DNA from: Fibrella aestuarina BUZ 2
Lineage (GTDB): Bacteria; Bacteroidota; Bacteroidia; Cytophagales; Spirosomataceae
Length of the DNA stretch: 64,000 nt
Assembly (NCBI RefSeq): GCF_000331105.1
Contig: NC_020054.1
Location: 1,539,698-1,603,697, forward strand
Reading direction: 5' to 3'
Both the position numbers and the translations under genes were made by a program. The notes below the pieces were generated by a model. That model was not told the DNA's origin. It worked only from the letters and a program-made list of their open reading frames with translations, and made no database searches. Below are positions 1 through 7,392 of this stretch, piece after piece. The number at the start of each line of letters is the position of its first letter. Position 1 is the stretch's first letter.

Positions 1-80
1 AAGGCGCCGCCGTTAAAAAGAAAGACGATACGCACCGTATGGCCGAAGCCAACAAGGCGTTCTCTCACTTCCGGTTCTAA
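1..80 (+). CDS. C-terminal end of an unidentified protein (partial)
   Basis: The window opens inside a reading frame that ends at a TAA at 78-80. The visible tail is about 25 residues and ends in AFSHFRF; it has a basic and acidic patch (KKKDD) before it. Nothing in this short tail identifies the protein. A terminator follows 55 bases later, so the frame is likely real and is the last gene of its unit. Confidence 0.45.
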   Translation, partial: GAAVKKKDDTHRMAEANKAFSHFRF

Positions 81-134
81 CACAGACCGCTTATAAACCG
101 ACAAGGTTTTCAAAACCTTATAGGTTTAACAAGG

Positions 135-166
135 AAAGCCCCCCGCCCAAAGCAGGGGGCTTTTTT
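135..166 (+). terminator. Intrinsic terminator after the partial gene
   Basis: An AAGCCCCC / GGGGGCTT stem is followed directly by a run of six T. It closes the unit upstream of glyA and separates it from the glyA promoter region. Confidence 0.85.
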
Positions 167-332
167 AATGCACGGTCAATCGCATCTGCCTGAAACGCCG
201 TACCTTTGAGGGGTATAAAAAGCGGTTTGCCGTTTGGCCTTTTTGGGCAAGCGTTGTTTCCCGGAAAGTTAGCTGACTGGTTCAGGCAGTAACGCCCACC
301 GAGAAACGCCAAACGACAAACTTACCTTCAAC

Positions 333-1643
333 ATGACCGCTGCAACGACAACCACCCGCACACGTGACGCGCAGATTTTCGATCTGATTGCCAAAGAACA
401 ACACCGTCAGGAGTCAGGCATTGAACTGATTGCTTCTGAGAATTTCGTATCGCCGCAGGTGATGGAAGCCGCCGGTAGCGTTTTGACCAACAAATATGCC
501 GAGGGCCTGCCCGGCAAACGGTATTATGGTGGTTGCGAAGTGGTTGATCAGGTGGAGCAGATTGCCATCGACCGGGCCAAAGAATTGTTTGGCGCGACCT
601 GGGCCAACGTACAGCCGCACTCCGGTGCCCAGGCCAACACGGCTGTGTTCCTGGCCACGCTCAAACCCGGCGATACTATCCTCGGTTTTGACTTAAGCCA
701 TGGCGGCCACCTCACCCACGGTTCGCCGGTTAATATTTCCGGTAAATATTTCCGCCCGACGTTCTACGGCGTTGAGCAGGAAACGGGCGTAATTAATTAC
801 GATGTCGTTGAAGAAACAGCGCAACGCGAGAAGCCCAAAATGCTCATCTGTGGTGCCTCGGCCTACAGCCGCGACTGGGACTACGCCCGCCTGCGCGCCA
901 TTGCCGATTCGGTAGGGGCACTGATGCTGGCCGACGTGTCGCACCCCGCCGGGCTCATTGCCAAAGGGCTGCTGAATGATCCCCTCGAACATGCCCACAT
1001 CGTCACGACCACCACGCACAAGACCTTGCGCGGTACGCGGGGCGGGATGATCATGATGCGGAACGATTTCGAGAATCCGTTTGGGCTGAAAACGCCGAAG
1101 GGCGACCTGCGCATGATGTCGTCGCTGCTCGACTCGGGCGTGTTTCCGGGCACGCAGGGTGGGCCGCTTGAGCATATCATTGCGGCAAAAGCCGTTGCGT
1201 TTGGGGAGGCCCTCACCGACGATTTCTACGATTACGCCGTTCAGGTACGTGCCAATGCGCTCGCTATGGCGAAAGCCTTTACCGAAAAAGGCTACCGGAT
1301 TATCTCGGGCGGTACGGATAACCACTTGATGTTGATCGATTTGCGCACCAAAGGGGGCGCCGCTACCAGCCTGACGGGCAAGCTGGCCGAAAACACCCTG
1401 ATTAAGGCTGATATTACCATTAACAAAAACATGGTTCCGTTCGATGACAAGTCGCCGATGGTAACGTCGGGGATGCGGGTTGGTACGGCGGCCATGACAA
1501 CGCGCGGTCTGAAAGAAGCGGATATGGAGTTGATTGTGGATTACATCGATGAAGTGTTGATGAACCACGACAACGACGTTAAAATCAGCGCCGTTCGGGA
1601 GAAAATTAACGCCTGGATGAAGGCGTTTCCGTTATACGCATAA
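333..1643 (+). CDS. glyA: Serine hydroxymethyltransferase
   Basis: This cytoplasmic PLP enzyme interconverts serine and glycine and passes a one-carbon unit to tetrahydrofolate. The 436-residue product has the normal family length. The N-terminus has the typical [10 protein letters not shown] and [15 protein letters not shown] blocks. The PLP-binding lysine is K230 in [11 protein letters not shown]; the usual Pro of the LRGPRGG motif is Thr here, a common substitution. The C-terminal block [15 protein letters not shown] is also typical. The ATG at 333 gives the expected short N-terminal extension. The gene stands alone, between a terminator and a short hairpin upstream of tatC. Confidence 0.97.
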   Translation: MTAATTTTRTRDAQIFDLIAKEQHRQESGIELIASENFVSPQVMEAAGSVLTNKYAEGLPGKRYYGGCEVVDQVEQIAIDRAKELFGATWANVQPHSGAQANTAVFLATLKPGDTILGFDLSHGGHLTHGSPVNISGKYFRPTFYGVEQETGVINYDVVEETAQREKPKMLICGASAYSRDWDYARLRAIADSVGALMLADVSHPAGLIAKGLLNDPLEHAHIVTTTTHKTLRGTRGGMIMMRNDFENPFGLKTPKGDLRMMSSLLDSGVFPGTQGGPLEHIIAAKAVAFGEALTDDFYDYAVQVRANALAMAKAFTEKGYRIISGGTDNHLMLIDLRTKGGAATSLTGKLAENTLIKADITINKNMVPFDDKSPMVTSGMRVGTAAMTTRGLKEADMELIVDYIDEVLMNHDNDVKISAVREKINAWMKAFPLYA

Positions 1644-1655
1644 CTAATTGCGACT

Positions 1656-1726
1656 GCGTGAATGAATGACTAGTTGCCAGCCTATCGGCAACGACTCGGG
1701 CGTTAGTTGCTAGTCGTACATTCACG
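1656..1726. repeat. Imperfect inverted repeat between glyA and tatC
   Basis: GCGTGAATG and GACTAG at 1656-1674 pair with CTAGTC and CATTCACGC at 1710-1726, with a three-base mismatch in the stem. The sequence lies wholly between the glyA stop and the tatC start. A further CATTCACTCGTTCAC follows it. It may act as a transcript-end hairpin or be a small dispersed repeat; only one copy was seen here. Confidence 0.6.
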
Positions 1727-1750
1727 CATTCACTCGTTCACTTCTTAGAG

Positions 1751-2647
1751 ATGGCTTTAGATCAGTCGTTTGACGACAAATTTTACAATTACGACGAAGA
1801 CAGCGAGAGCGCACTGCCTGATCCTGACAGTGATGGCACCGAAATGAGCTTCCTCGAACACCTGGAAGAACTTCGGTGGCATTTGCTGCGGGCCTTTGCG
1901 TCGATCTTTGTGTTCGCCGTCATTGCCTTTATCTTCATCAAAGACATCTTTGCGGTTGTAGTGTTGGGTCCGGCGAAAGCGGATTTCTGGACGTACAAGC
2001 AGATGTGTAAGTTGTCTGACTACACGGGCTATGCCGATCTCTGCGTAAAGAAACTTGACTTCGAATTGCAGGCGCTGGGCGTGTCGGATCAGTTCACGAT
2101 GTCGCTGACGTCGTCATTTATCATCGGCCTGTGCTTTGCGTTCCCGTATGCGTTCTGGGAGATTTGGCGGTTTATCAAACCGGGGCTGCGTACTTCGGAA
2201 ACGAAAGCGGCCCGTGGGGCCGTATTCTACGTGTCGTCATTGTTTCTGATGGGGCTGCTGTTTGGCTACTTCATTGTGTCACCGCTGGCGATCAACTTTC
2301 TGGCCAATTACCAACTCACGCCGGAGATTAAGAACCAATTTGACATTACCTCATACATGGGGGTGATTGCCACCTTGTCGTTGGGTTGCGCCCTGATGTT
2401 TCAGATGCCAATTGTGGCGTTTGTACTCTCGAAAGTGGGCATCTTGACGCCTGGTTTCATGCGCGAATACCGGAAACACGCCTGGATTGTTATTCTGGTG
2501 ATCGCCGGGGTCATTACACCATCGCCTGACATATACAGCCAGGTACTGGTTGCGCTGCCACTGGCTTTGCTCTATGAAGTAAGTATTCTGGTTTCACGCT
2601 CTATTCAGCGCGCCCGCCTGAAAGACGCTCAGGAGCTGGCTAACTAA
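1751..2647 (+). CDS. tatC: Sec-independent protein translocase subunit TatC
   Basis: TatC is the multi-spanning inner-membrane receptor for twin-arginine signal peptides. The product has 298 residues with the conserved cytoplasmic entry MSFLEHLEELRWHLLRAF at about residues 32-49, then about six membrane segments, and the late block AGVITPSPDIYSQ. The N-terminal acidic extension of about 30 residues and the periplasmic loop with two Cys (residues about 84 and 97) are typical of Bacteroidota. Two Tat-type signals (SRRLF, RRRFL) occur on the Gfo/Idh/MocA proteins later in this window. No tatA is adjacent in the window. Confidence 0.95.
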   Translation: MALDQSFDDKFYNYDEDSESALPDPDSDGTEMSFLEHLEELRWHLLRAFASIFVFAVIAFIFIKDIFAVVVLGPAKADFWTYKQMCKLSDYTGYADLCVKKLDFELQALGVSDQFTMSLTSSFIIGLCFAFPYAFWEIWRFIKPGLRTSETKAARGAVFYVSSLFLMGLLFGYFIVSPLAINFLANYQLTPEIKNQFDITSYMGVIATLSLGCALMFQMPIVAFVLSKVGILTPGFMREYRKHAWIVILVIAGVITPSPDIYSQVLVALPLALLYEVSILVSRSIQRARLKDAQELAN

Positions 2648-2666
2648 TTCCTGATTTACTCAACCC

Positions 2667-2702
2667 CAAAAAGCCGCTGGAAGCAATTCGGGCGGCTTTT
2701 TT
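2667..2702 (+). terminator. Intrinsic terminator after tatC
   Basis: AAAAAGCCGC pairs with GCGGCTTTTTT about 20 bases after the tatC stop. The stem is flanked by A and T runs, so it is a normal rho-independent terminator. Confidence 0.85.
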
Positions 2703-2773
2703 CGTGCAGCAGGTGGCGATAAAATGAATGGGCTTACTTTATCGTTTTAGTGGGTGTGTTAACCCACTTACCC

Positions 2774-3754
2774 ATGAAGATCACCGCGCCGCTGCTCGTT
2801 GTAGCCACGTTAGGCGTTGGCTCGGCACTGGCCCAATCGCAGACTGCCGAGGCTTTCGTTTGTAATTACTCGGGCAATGCTGCCCCTACTGTTCGCTGTA
2901 CCGACCGGGCCAGCGGGTCGAACCGTCACGCTGAAAAAGTGGTCGACCGGATTCTTCGGCCCATCGGGCTGATGCGCAATTTCAAGATTATGGAGTGCCC
3001 CGAGACACGTAACTGTTTTGCGGCGGTGATGAACGGGCAGCGGTTCATCCTGTATGATGGCGTGTTTATGCAACAGCTGGAAGATGAAACCGAAACCGAC
3101 TGGTCGGCAGTCAGCATCATGGCGCATGAAATTGGCCATCACCTGCAAGGACATACCCTGAATTCGGGGGGAAGCTCGCATCAGAAAGAGTTGGAAGCTG
3201 ATCGGTTTTCGGGCTTTGTGTTGCATCAGCTCGGCGCCACGTTGAGTGAGGCTACCGTAGCGATTCGTACGATTGGCAGCTATAGTGCGTCGACCTCGCA
3301 CCCCGGCCGCTCGTCTCGCCTAGAGGCAATCACCAAAGGCTGGACTGAGGCCGACGCGATTTATCCCCGCACGAAATCGGTAGCACCCAGTCGGCCAGCT
3401 TCGCCGGTGGTAGCTAGTGCCCCGAAACCAACCTCCGAAGCTGCACCAGCGCCGGCGGGAGTGACCCCTACGCTGGTTACCCAAACGTACCCAGGTGGTA
3501 AACTGAAATACAAAGGAGGCGTGCTGATGGGGCTACGTACAGGATACGGTGTCTACTACTATCCCAATGGCGACCGGTATGCAGGTCAGTTTGCTTATGA
3601 TCAGCCCCACGGAAAAGGCACCTACTACTTTTCGGACGGTGACCGCTTCGTAGGTACGTTCCGAAACGGGAAGCGGAGCGGTCCAGGTACGTTGTACGAT
3701 GCAGAAGGGGGCGTTGAAGAGGAAGGTACCTACGCCAATGACGTACTACGCTGA
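2774..3754 (+). CDS. Secreted M48-like metalloprotease fused to MORN repeats
   Basis: The ATG at 2774 gives a clear signal peptide ending in ALAQ at about residue 21; an upstream GTG at 2750 would add eight residues and spoil it. Residues 115-145 carry the zinc-protease signature HEIGHH (H118, E119, H122) followed by ELEAD (E139, D143), the ExxxD third-ligand pattern of M48 peptidases. Unlike FtsH- or HtpX-type M48 proteins there is no membrane segment, so the protein should be periplasmic or secreted. Four Cys in residues 30-81 could form disulfides. After a Pro/Ala-rich linker (about 205-240), three or so MORN repeats (G-x-G-x-Y-Y-x-x-G-D-x-Y-x-G) fill residues about 245-320. The substrate is unknown. 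Confidence 0.8.
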   Translation: MKITAPLLVVATLGVGSALAQSQTAEAFVCNYSGNAAPTVRCTDRASGSNRHAEKVVDRILRPIGLMRNFKIMECPETRNCFAAVMNGQRFILYDGVFMQQLEDETETDWSAVSIMAHEIGHHLQGHTLNSGGSSHQKELEADRFSGFVLHQLGATLSEATVAIRTIGSYSASTSHPGRSSRLEAITKGWTEADAIYPRTKSVAPSRPASPVVASAPKPTSEAAPAPAGVTPTLVTQTYPGGKLKYKGGVLMGLRTGYGVYYYPNGDRYAGQFAYDQPHGKGTYYFSDGDRFVGTFRNGKRSGPGTLYDAEGGVEEEGTYANDVLR

Positions 3755-3766
3755 CACCTGTACAAC

Positions 3767-3802
3767 GAAGACGGCCCCAACTCTAGAGCCGGGGCCGTCT
3801 TC
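3767..3802. terminator. Bidirectional hairpin between convergent genes
   Basis: GAAGACGGCCCC at 3767-3778 pairs perfectly with GGGGCCGTCTTC at 3791-3802. It sits between the protease gene and the convergent LanC-like gene. There is no T-run on either side, so termination would rely on the strong 12-bp GC stem alone. Confidence 0.7.
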
Positions 3803-3866
3803 GCTATCATTCGATAGGTATAAGGTCGATGTTCGTAATTCCTTCGCTTCGGGATCAAGATCAGCG

Positions 3867-4916
3867 TTACAGCAACAGGCTACGAAGCGGCAAGTCGCTG
3901 CCGTCGTATCTGGTCTGCATGGCACCGTAGAGGCCCAGTAAGCCGTCAAATAAGGAGTAATCGGGTGCTGTTGCTCCTTCCAAAGTCGGTAACAGCGTAT
4001 GCAGTTGTTGGCGCCAGAGTTGGGCTTCGAGTTCGATGGTTGGCTCGCCAGTGAGTTCGTATACCCGCTGATAGAGCCGCATCATGCCAGCCATACCATA
4101 TCGAATGCCCGGAGTGTCAATCTGCATTTGCCCGATCTTCCGACGGTGGATCGTATACGCCGCCACGCGGATGGCCCATTTGAGCAAATCGGGCTGGTTG
4201 AGCCAGCGGCCGCACTGAGCCAGCAACATGGCCTGCCCCAGATCACCTTCGGCCCAGCCCCCGTGTTCGGGCTCTTCCCAAAGGTTATCGGTTTTCGAAA
4301 TCAGGTTCGGGAATTGGACGAATTGCTCCAGGCTGGCATCAATCGGTAGCCGGCTTTGTTGCAACAGTCGTATATATTGGCGCAGTAACCGGTCAATTTC
4401 GGGCATGACCGGGTGCGAAAAATTGTCGAAGAGTTCGTTGTCATACACACTACCCACGCTAAGCAATTTGCCCGTCAGGCCTGTCGCCAATGACAGATCA
4501 ATGGTAGCCGCGTCCAAAGCCGTGCTGAGATACGCAAGCGCGCCTTCGATCAGCGGTTTTTCGTAGGTGTCGTATTGGAGGTGTCCCCGGGTACGTCGGC
4601 TGGCGAAATGGCCAATCAGCGGCGCAGTGCCATCGGCAACAGCCCATTGGTTATTCGCAATCGGGCCTTGTACCGTGCTGAACAGGTAGGCATCGAGCGC
4701 CTGTTGCTCGGGAGTAAAGCGGGATGTGCTGGTGATTTCTTCACCCAACAGCAGCAAAAGCCGGTTGGTTGGATCTTGCCCCAAATCATCGGTTATCGCC
4801 TGCTTGCGTACTTGATACCAAGCCGCATAACTTCCCTGCCATGCCTGCATCAGTGCTGCTTCAAGCAGAGGCATCGTAGAAATAGGATACTTGGGGGAAC
4901 CAACAGTTGGAACCAT
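3867..4916 (-). CDS. LanC-like cyclase homologue lacking the zinc ligands
   Basis: The 349-residue product has the alternating Gly-rich pattern of the LanC alpha/alpha barrel: LIEGALAYL (about 122-130), SLATGLTGKLLS (142-153), GGWAEGDLGQAML (219-231), TPGIRYGMAGMMRLY (268-282) and SLFDGLLGLYGAM (321-333). In LanC enzymes the zinc is held by a Cys in WCYG and by the Cys-His of CHG; here these positions read W221-A-E-G and R272-Y273-G, so all three ligands are absent. LanC enzymes normally add Cys thiols to dehydrated residues. This protein probably cannot do so and may serve as a scaffold, recognition or non-Cys-dependent factor. It lies 21 bases downstream of the last precursor gene and is likely co-transcribed with the array. 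Family assignment rests on pattern recognition, not a search. Confidence 0.75.
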   Translation of the reverse strand: MVPTVGSPKYPISTMPLLEAALMQAWQGSYAAWYQVRKQAITDDLGQDPTNRLLLLLGEEITSTSRFTPEQQALDAYLFSTVQGPIANNQWAVADGTAPLIGHFASRRTRGHLQYDTYEKPLIEGALAYLSTALDAATIDLSLATGLTGKLLSVGSVYDNELFDNFSHPVMPEIDRLLRQYIRLLQQSRLPIDASLEQFVQFPNLISKTDNLWEEPEHGGWAEGDLGQAMLLAQCGRWLNQPDLLKWAIRVAAYTIHRRKIGQMQIDTPGIRYGMAGMMRLYQRVYELTGEPTIELEAQLWRQQLHTLLPTLEGATAPDYSLFDGLLGLYGAMQTRYDGSDLPLRSLLL

Positions 4917-4937
4917 AAGTGCAAAACAACAAAAAGT

Positions 4938-5066
4938 TTAACCAATTACAGTAGCAATAGCAGGCCAAGTTGACGACCGACCACTGTTAATGCGTTGACA
5001 GACGTTGAGGCTAACCACTTGACGTTTGCTGAAAGATAAACGGGCAAAGGCGGTCAACGTTGTCAT
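4938..5066 (-). CDS. RiPP precursor peptide, copy 1 (42 aa, divergent)
   Basis: This is the copy nearest the LanC-like gene and the most divergent of six. The 42-residue peptide keeps the leader pattern (RLSFSKRQVVSLN, residues 9-21) and the core (GRSSTWPAIATVIG, 29-42). It differs from the others in a longer N-terminus, an S/V-altered leader, INSG for ANG, and a Cys at residue 23, the only Cys found in the whole family. The start ATG (complement of 5064-5066) begins MTT like copies 3-6. Bacteroidota lanthipeptide leaders often carry an L-x-L-x-K-x-x-I-A-x-L-N pattern, which this resembles. It was found by comparison with the other copies, as it is too short for ordinary gene calls. Confidence 0.75.
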   Translation of the reverse strand: MTTLTAFARLSFSKRQVVSLNVCQRINSGRSSTWPAIATVIG

Positions 5067-5196
5067 CCTATTCAGTTGTTTTAACTTTTATGGGTTACTT
5101 GGGGGAATGCCTTCGGTGTCACAGTAATCGTACCAAGTATTCTGGTAGATGAATAAACTGTTAACCAATCAATGGATAAAGCTTTTAAGCGGTAAC

Positions 5197-5319
5197 TTAA
5201 CCAATGACAGTGGCGACGGTAGGCCAGGTCGATGAGCGACCATTGGCGCGCTGACGGACGTTGAGGGTCGCTACCTGACGCTTGTTAAACTGAAGACGGG
5301 GTGCATTGATCGTTGCCAT
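5197..5319 (-). CDS. RiPP precursor peptide, copy 2 (40 aa)
   Basis: The 40-residue peptide begins MATINAP and continues with the shared leader RLQFNKRQVATLN (residues 8-20) and core ANGRSSTWPTVATVIG (25-40). The frame stays open upstream to an ATG at 5388, but the internal ATG at 5319 lines up with all other copies, so it was chosen. The core holds S29, S30, T31, T34 and T37 as possible dehydration sites and has no Cys. It is separated by 122-130 bases from its neighbours, more than copies 3-6. Confidence 0.82.
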   Translation of the reverse strand: MATINAPRLQFNKRQVATLNVRQRANGRSSTWPTVATVIG

Positions 5320-5441
5320 ATTGGTCAATTGATGGAAATTTATTATCGGGTTACTTAAGGCTGGTGAAATTTTTGTTGTCGCAGACAATTAGTTTTATAT
5401 CCGTAAGTTGGCTGCTGACGCGGATAAAGCCGATGGCTGAA

Positions 5442-5564
5442 CTAGCCGATAACGGTAGCGACGGTAGGCCAAGTCGATGAGCGGCCGTTGGCGCGCTGAC
5501 GGACGTTGAGGGTCGCTACTTGGCGTTTGTTGAACTGGAGACGGGGTGATGCAGACGTTGTCAT
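5442..5564 (-). CDS. RiPP precursor peptide, copy 3 (40 aa)
   Basis: The peptide begins MTTSASP and is otherwise the consensus: leader RLQFNKRQVATLN, then VRQR, then core ANGRSSTWPTVATVIG. It ends in TAG. Its protein sequence is identical to copy 5, with which it shares a 296-bp duplicated unit. Codon differences between copies are mostly silent, which supports translation of this frame rather than the longer frame on the same strand. Confidence 0.82.
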   Translation of the reverse strand: MTTSASPRLQFNKRQVATLNVRQRANGRSSTWPTVATVIG

Positions 5565-5739
5565 GAGGTGTACTAATGCTAGAGTGATGGACTGAATATG
5601 AATGAATTAACCGATAACCGTGGCGACAGTGGGCCAAGTCGATGAGCGGCCGTTGGCACGCTGACGAGTGTTGAGGGTAGCGACTTGACGCTTGTTAAAC
5701 TGAAGCCGGGGTGTGTTGATCGTTGTCATGATGATTGCT
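5444..5739. repeat. Tandem duplication unit A (precursor copies 3 and 4)
   Basis: This 296-bp block is repeated at 5775-6070, offset by 331 bases. I count four base differences between the two. It spans copies 3 and 4 with their spacer and nine or so bases before copy 4. All differences inside the genes are silent. Confidence 0.93.
5607..5729 (-). CDS. RiPP precursor peptide, copy 4 (40 aa)
   Basis: The peptide begins MTTINTP and has TRQR in place of VRQR after the leader; the core ANGRSSTWPTVATVIG is unchanged. It is identical in protein sequence to copy 6. The frame extends upstream into copy 5 in another phase, but the ATG at 5729 matches the other family starts. It lies 42 bases upstream of copy 3 in transcription order. 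Confidence 0.82.
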   Translation of the reverse strand: MTTINTPRLQFNKRQVATLNTRQRANGRSSTWPTVATVIG

Positions 5740-5772
5740 GTCTTTGGGGTGAACGTGTCAGTGTGTGGAAAA

Positions 5773-5895
5773 TTAGCCGATAACGGTAGCAACGGTAGGC
5801 CAGGTCGATGAGCGGCCATTGGCGCGCTGACGGACGTTGAGGGTCGCTACTTGGCGTTTGTTGAACTGGAGACGGGGTGATGCAGACGTTGTCAT
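5773..5895 (-). CDS. RiPP precursor peptide, copy 5 (40 aa)
   Basis: The protein is identical to copy 3 (MTTSASP start). At DNA level it differs from copy 3 within the shared block at three sites, all silent, and ends in TAA rather than TAG. It sits in the second half of the tandem duplication, 42 bases from copy 6 and 43 from copy 4. Confidence 0.82.
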   Translation of the reverse strand: MTTSASPRLQFNKRQVATLNVRQRANGRSSTWPTVATVIG

Positions 5896-6070
5896 GAGGT
5901 GTACTAATGCTAGAGTGATGGACTGAATATGAATGAATTAACCGATAACCGTGGCGACAGTGGGCCAAGTCGATGAGCGGCCGTTGGCACGCTGACGAGT
6001 GTTAAGGGTAGCGACTTGACGCTTGTTAAACTGAAGCCGGGGTGTGTTGATCGTTGTCATGATGATTGCT
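5775..6070. repeat. Tandem duplication unit B (precursor copies 5 and 6)
   Basis: This is the second copy of the 296-bp unit at 5444-5739. The spacer between the two genes is identical in both units. The match stops at 6070, so the duplication took two precursor genes as one piece and did not include the divergent promoter region beyond. Confidence 0.93.
5938..6060 (-). CDS. RiPP precursor peptide, copy 6 (40 aa), first in the array
   Basis: This is the promoter-proximal copy of the minus-strand array. The protein equals copy 4; one silent base (CTT for CTC in the leader LN) separates them. The region 6061-6183 between this start and the divergent kinase should hold the promoters for both units. 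A weak minus-strand match to the Bacteroidota -7 element (CAACTTTG, complement of 6100-6107) is present but I do not rely on it. Confidence 0.82.
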   Translation of the reverse strand: MTTINTPRLQFNKRQVATLNTRQRANGRSSTWPTVATVIG

Positions 6071-6183
6071 TGTTTATGGGTGTCGTTAAACTTGACAATG
6101 CAAAGTTGAGCGTGAAAATCAGAGCTGTGAAATCAATTATACCAGGGTCAGATTGGCCTATACGAATCCCGCACTTGCCCCGT

Positions 6184-7284
6184 ATGTTGGCTTGGTTCCA
6201 GCGTTACGGGCGGACGATTCTACTGCATTTATTAGCCTGGTTTCTGCATTTCACGGTTAATAATCTGCTGCTCTTTATCGGTGATTATCATCAAATCACC
6301 CCTCAGCGAACTCTATTTACTTATTCGTTAGCAGCCCTGCTTTTTTATGCAAATACTTATCTGGTCGTTCAGCCACAAGTAGCTCGTAAGCAGTATATCA
6401 GGCTTTTACTATACACCGTGGTCCTGTTGGCCGTATTTATCGGGCTACGGTATCTGTTGTTTTACTATTACTTCCCGGCGGTGGGGTACGTGAACGAATA
6501 CAGCAGTTTCAGTACCATGTTCTCCAAATTTTTGCCTGACTCAATCTGGATTGCGCTACAATATTTGCTGTTCAGTTACGGCTACTGGTTCGCGCTCGAT
6601 ACCATCCGTCTTGAACGGCAGAAACAGCGGATGCAGCACGACATGCTTCAACTCGAACAGGCCAAAGTTCAGTCAGAATTAGCCTTTCTTCGGGTACAGC
6701 TAAATCCACATTTTATATTCAATACGTTGAATTTTTTTTACTCCGAAGCGCTGAACACTTCCACGCGGCTAGCCGACGCTATTTTTGAATTGGCCACGAT
6801 GATGCGTACGGTAATGCAGTTAAGTAGCAAGTCGTTAGTAACGGTTGAGCACGAGTTGAATTACATACGGCATTACATCAACCTGCAACGACTACGCTTT
6901 GGCGATCAGATGAACCTTGAACTGACGGTCGAAGGTGATGAACTGGAGGCACACTTGTCGATTCTGCCGTTAATCCTGATTTCGCTTATTGAAAATATAT
7001 TTAAATACGGTGACCTCTCCGACGTGAACAACCCGGCCACCGTTCGCATTGTGCTGGACGACAACTCGTTATCGTATTATGGGAATAATGCTAAAAAAGA
7101 GTTTCCAACCTATTCGCAGGGAGGCGTTGGCATGAAGAACATCGAAAAGCAGTTAACAATTTTTTACGATGATATGTATGACCTTAAGGTGCAGGAAACG
7201 AAGAATTTCTACGCTGTTGAGATTCATATAAATTTTACAGAAGTAGATAAAAAAGTAGCCAAACACCAAGTCGTGCATGAGTGA
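6184..7284 (+). CDS. LytS-family sensor histidine kinase next to the RiPP array
   Basis: The product is an inner-membrane kinase with about four membrane segments in residues 10-130, a short coiled coil (LERQKQRMQHDMLQLEQ) and a His_kinase domain with H176 in LNPHFIFNTLN. The ATP-binding N-box reads LIENIFKYG (the common form is LVENAIKHG) and the G-box GGVGMKNIEKQL. The ATG at 6184 gives a typical length (366 aa) and leaves a 123-base divergent promoter region; ATGs at 6076 and an upstream frame overlapping precursor copy 6 are less likely. The LytTR regulator follows. It probably controls the precursor array or lanB, by position only. Confidence 0.88.
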   Translation: MLAWFQRYGRTILLHLLAWFLHFTVNNLLLFIGDYHQITPQRTLFTYSLAALLFYANTYLVVQPQVARKQYIRLLLYTVVLLAVFIGLRYLLFYYYFPAVGYVNEYSSFSTMFSKFLPDSIWIALQYLLFSYGYWFALDTIRLERQKQRMQHDMLQLEQAKVQSELAFLRVQLNPHFIFNTLNFFYSEALNTSTRLADAIFELATMMRTVMQLSSKSLVTVEHELNYIRHYINLQRLRFGDQMNLELTVEGDELEAHLSILPLILISLIENIFKYGDLSDVNNPATVRIVLDDNSLSYYGNNAKKEFPTYSQGGVGMKNIEKQLTIFYDDMYDLKVQETKNFYAVEIHINFTEVDKKVAKHQVVHE

Positions 7285-7392
7285 TATTATGCAAAAAGAG
7301 CGATAATTGTAGTCAATTCGCCAGCTCATCGTCTAAACGCCTCTATACGCATCACCTGCGTAGTCAATTTTCACGTTACCTACTCGTTGGTT

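Noticed and set aside
693..1568. A 291-residue minus-strand frame opposite glyA
   Set aside because: It is antisense to a well-conserved glyA frame and has no recognisable features; a GC-rich genome gives such open frames.
5320..5388. N-terminal extension of precursor copy 2 to an upstream ATG (and a similar one of copy 4 to 5819)
   Set aside because: The family starts align at the internal ATG. The extensions are unrelated to each other, and the one for copy 4 overlaps copy 5.
5395..5637. An 80-residue minus-strand frame through precursor copy 3, and a twin through copy 5 (5726-5968)
   Set aside because: They are shadow frames of the duplicated precursor genes in another phase. They owe their length to the repeat, and the silent differences between copies favour the precursor frame.
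4938..6060. The repeat array read as a CRISPR or as non-coding tandem repeats
   Set aside because: Units are about 165 bp, spacers vary and are not unique inserts, and each unit holds an intact frame with silent changes.
6016..6183. Earlier start of the kinase at 6016 or 6076
   Set aside because: The first overlaps precursor copy 6, and both add an N-terminus unlike LytS-type kinases; 6184 gives the usual short lead to the first membrane segment.
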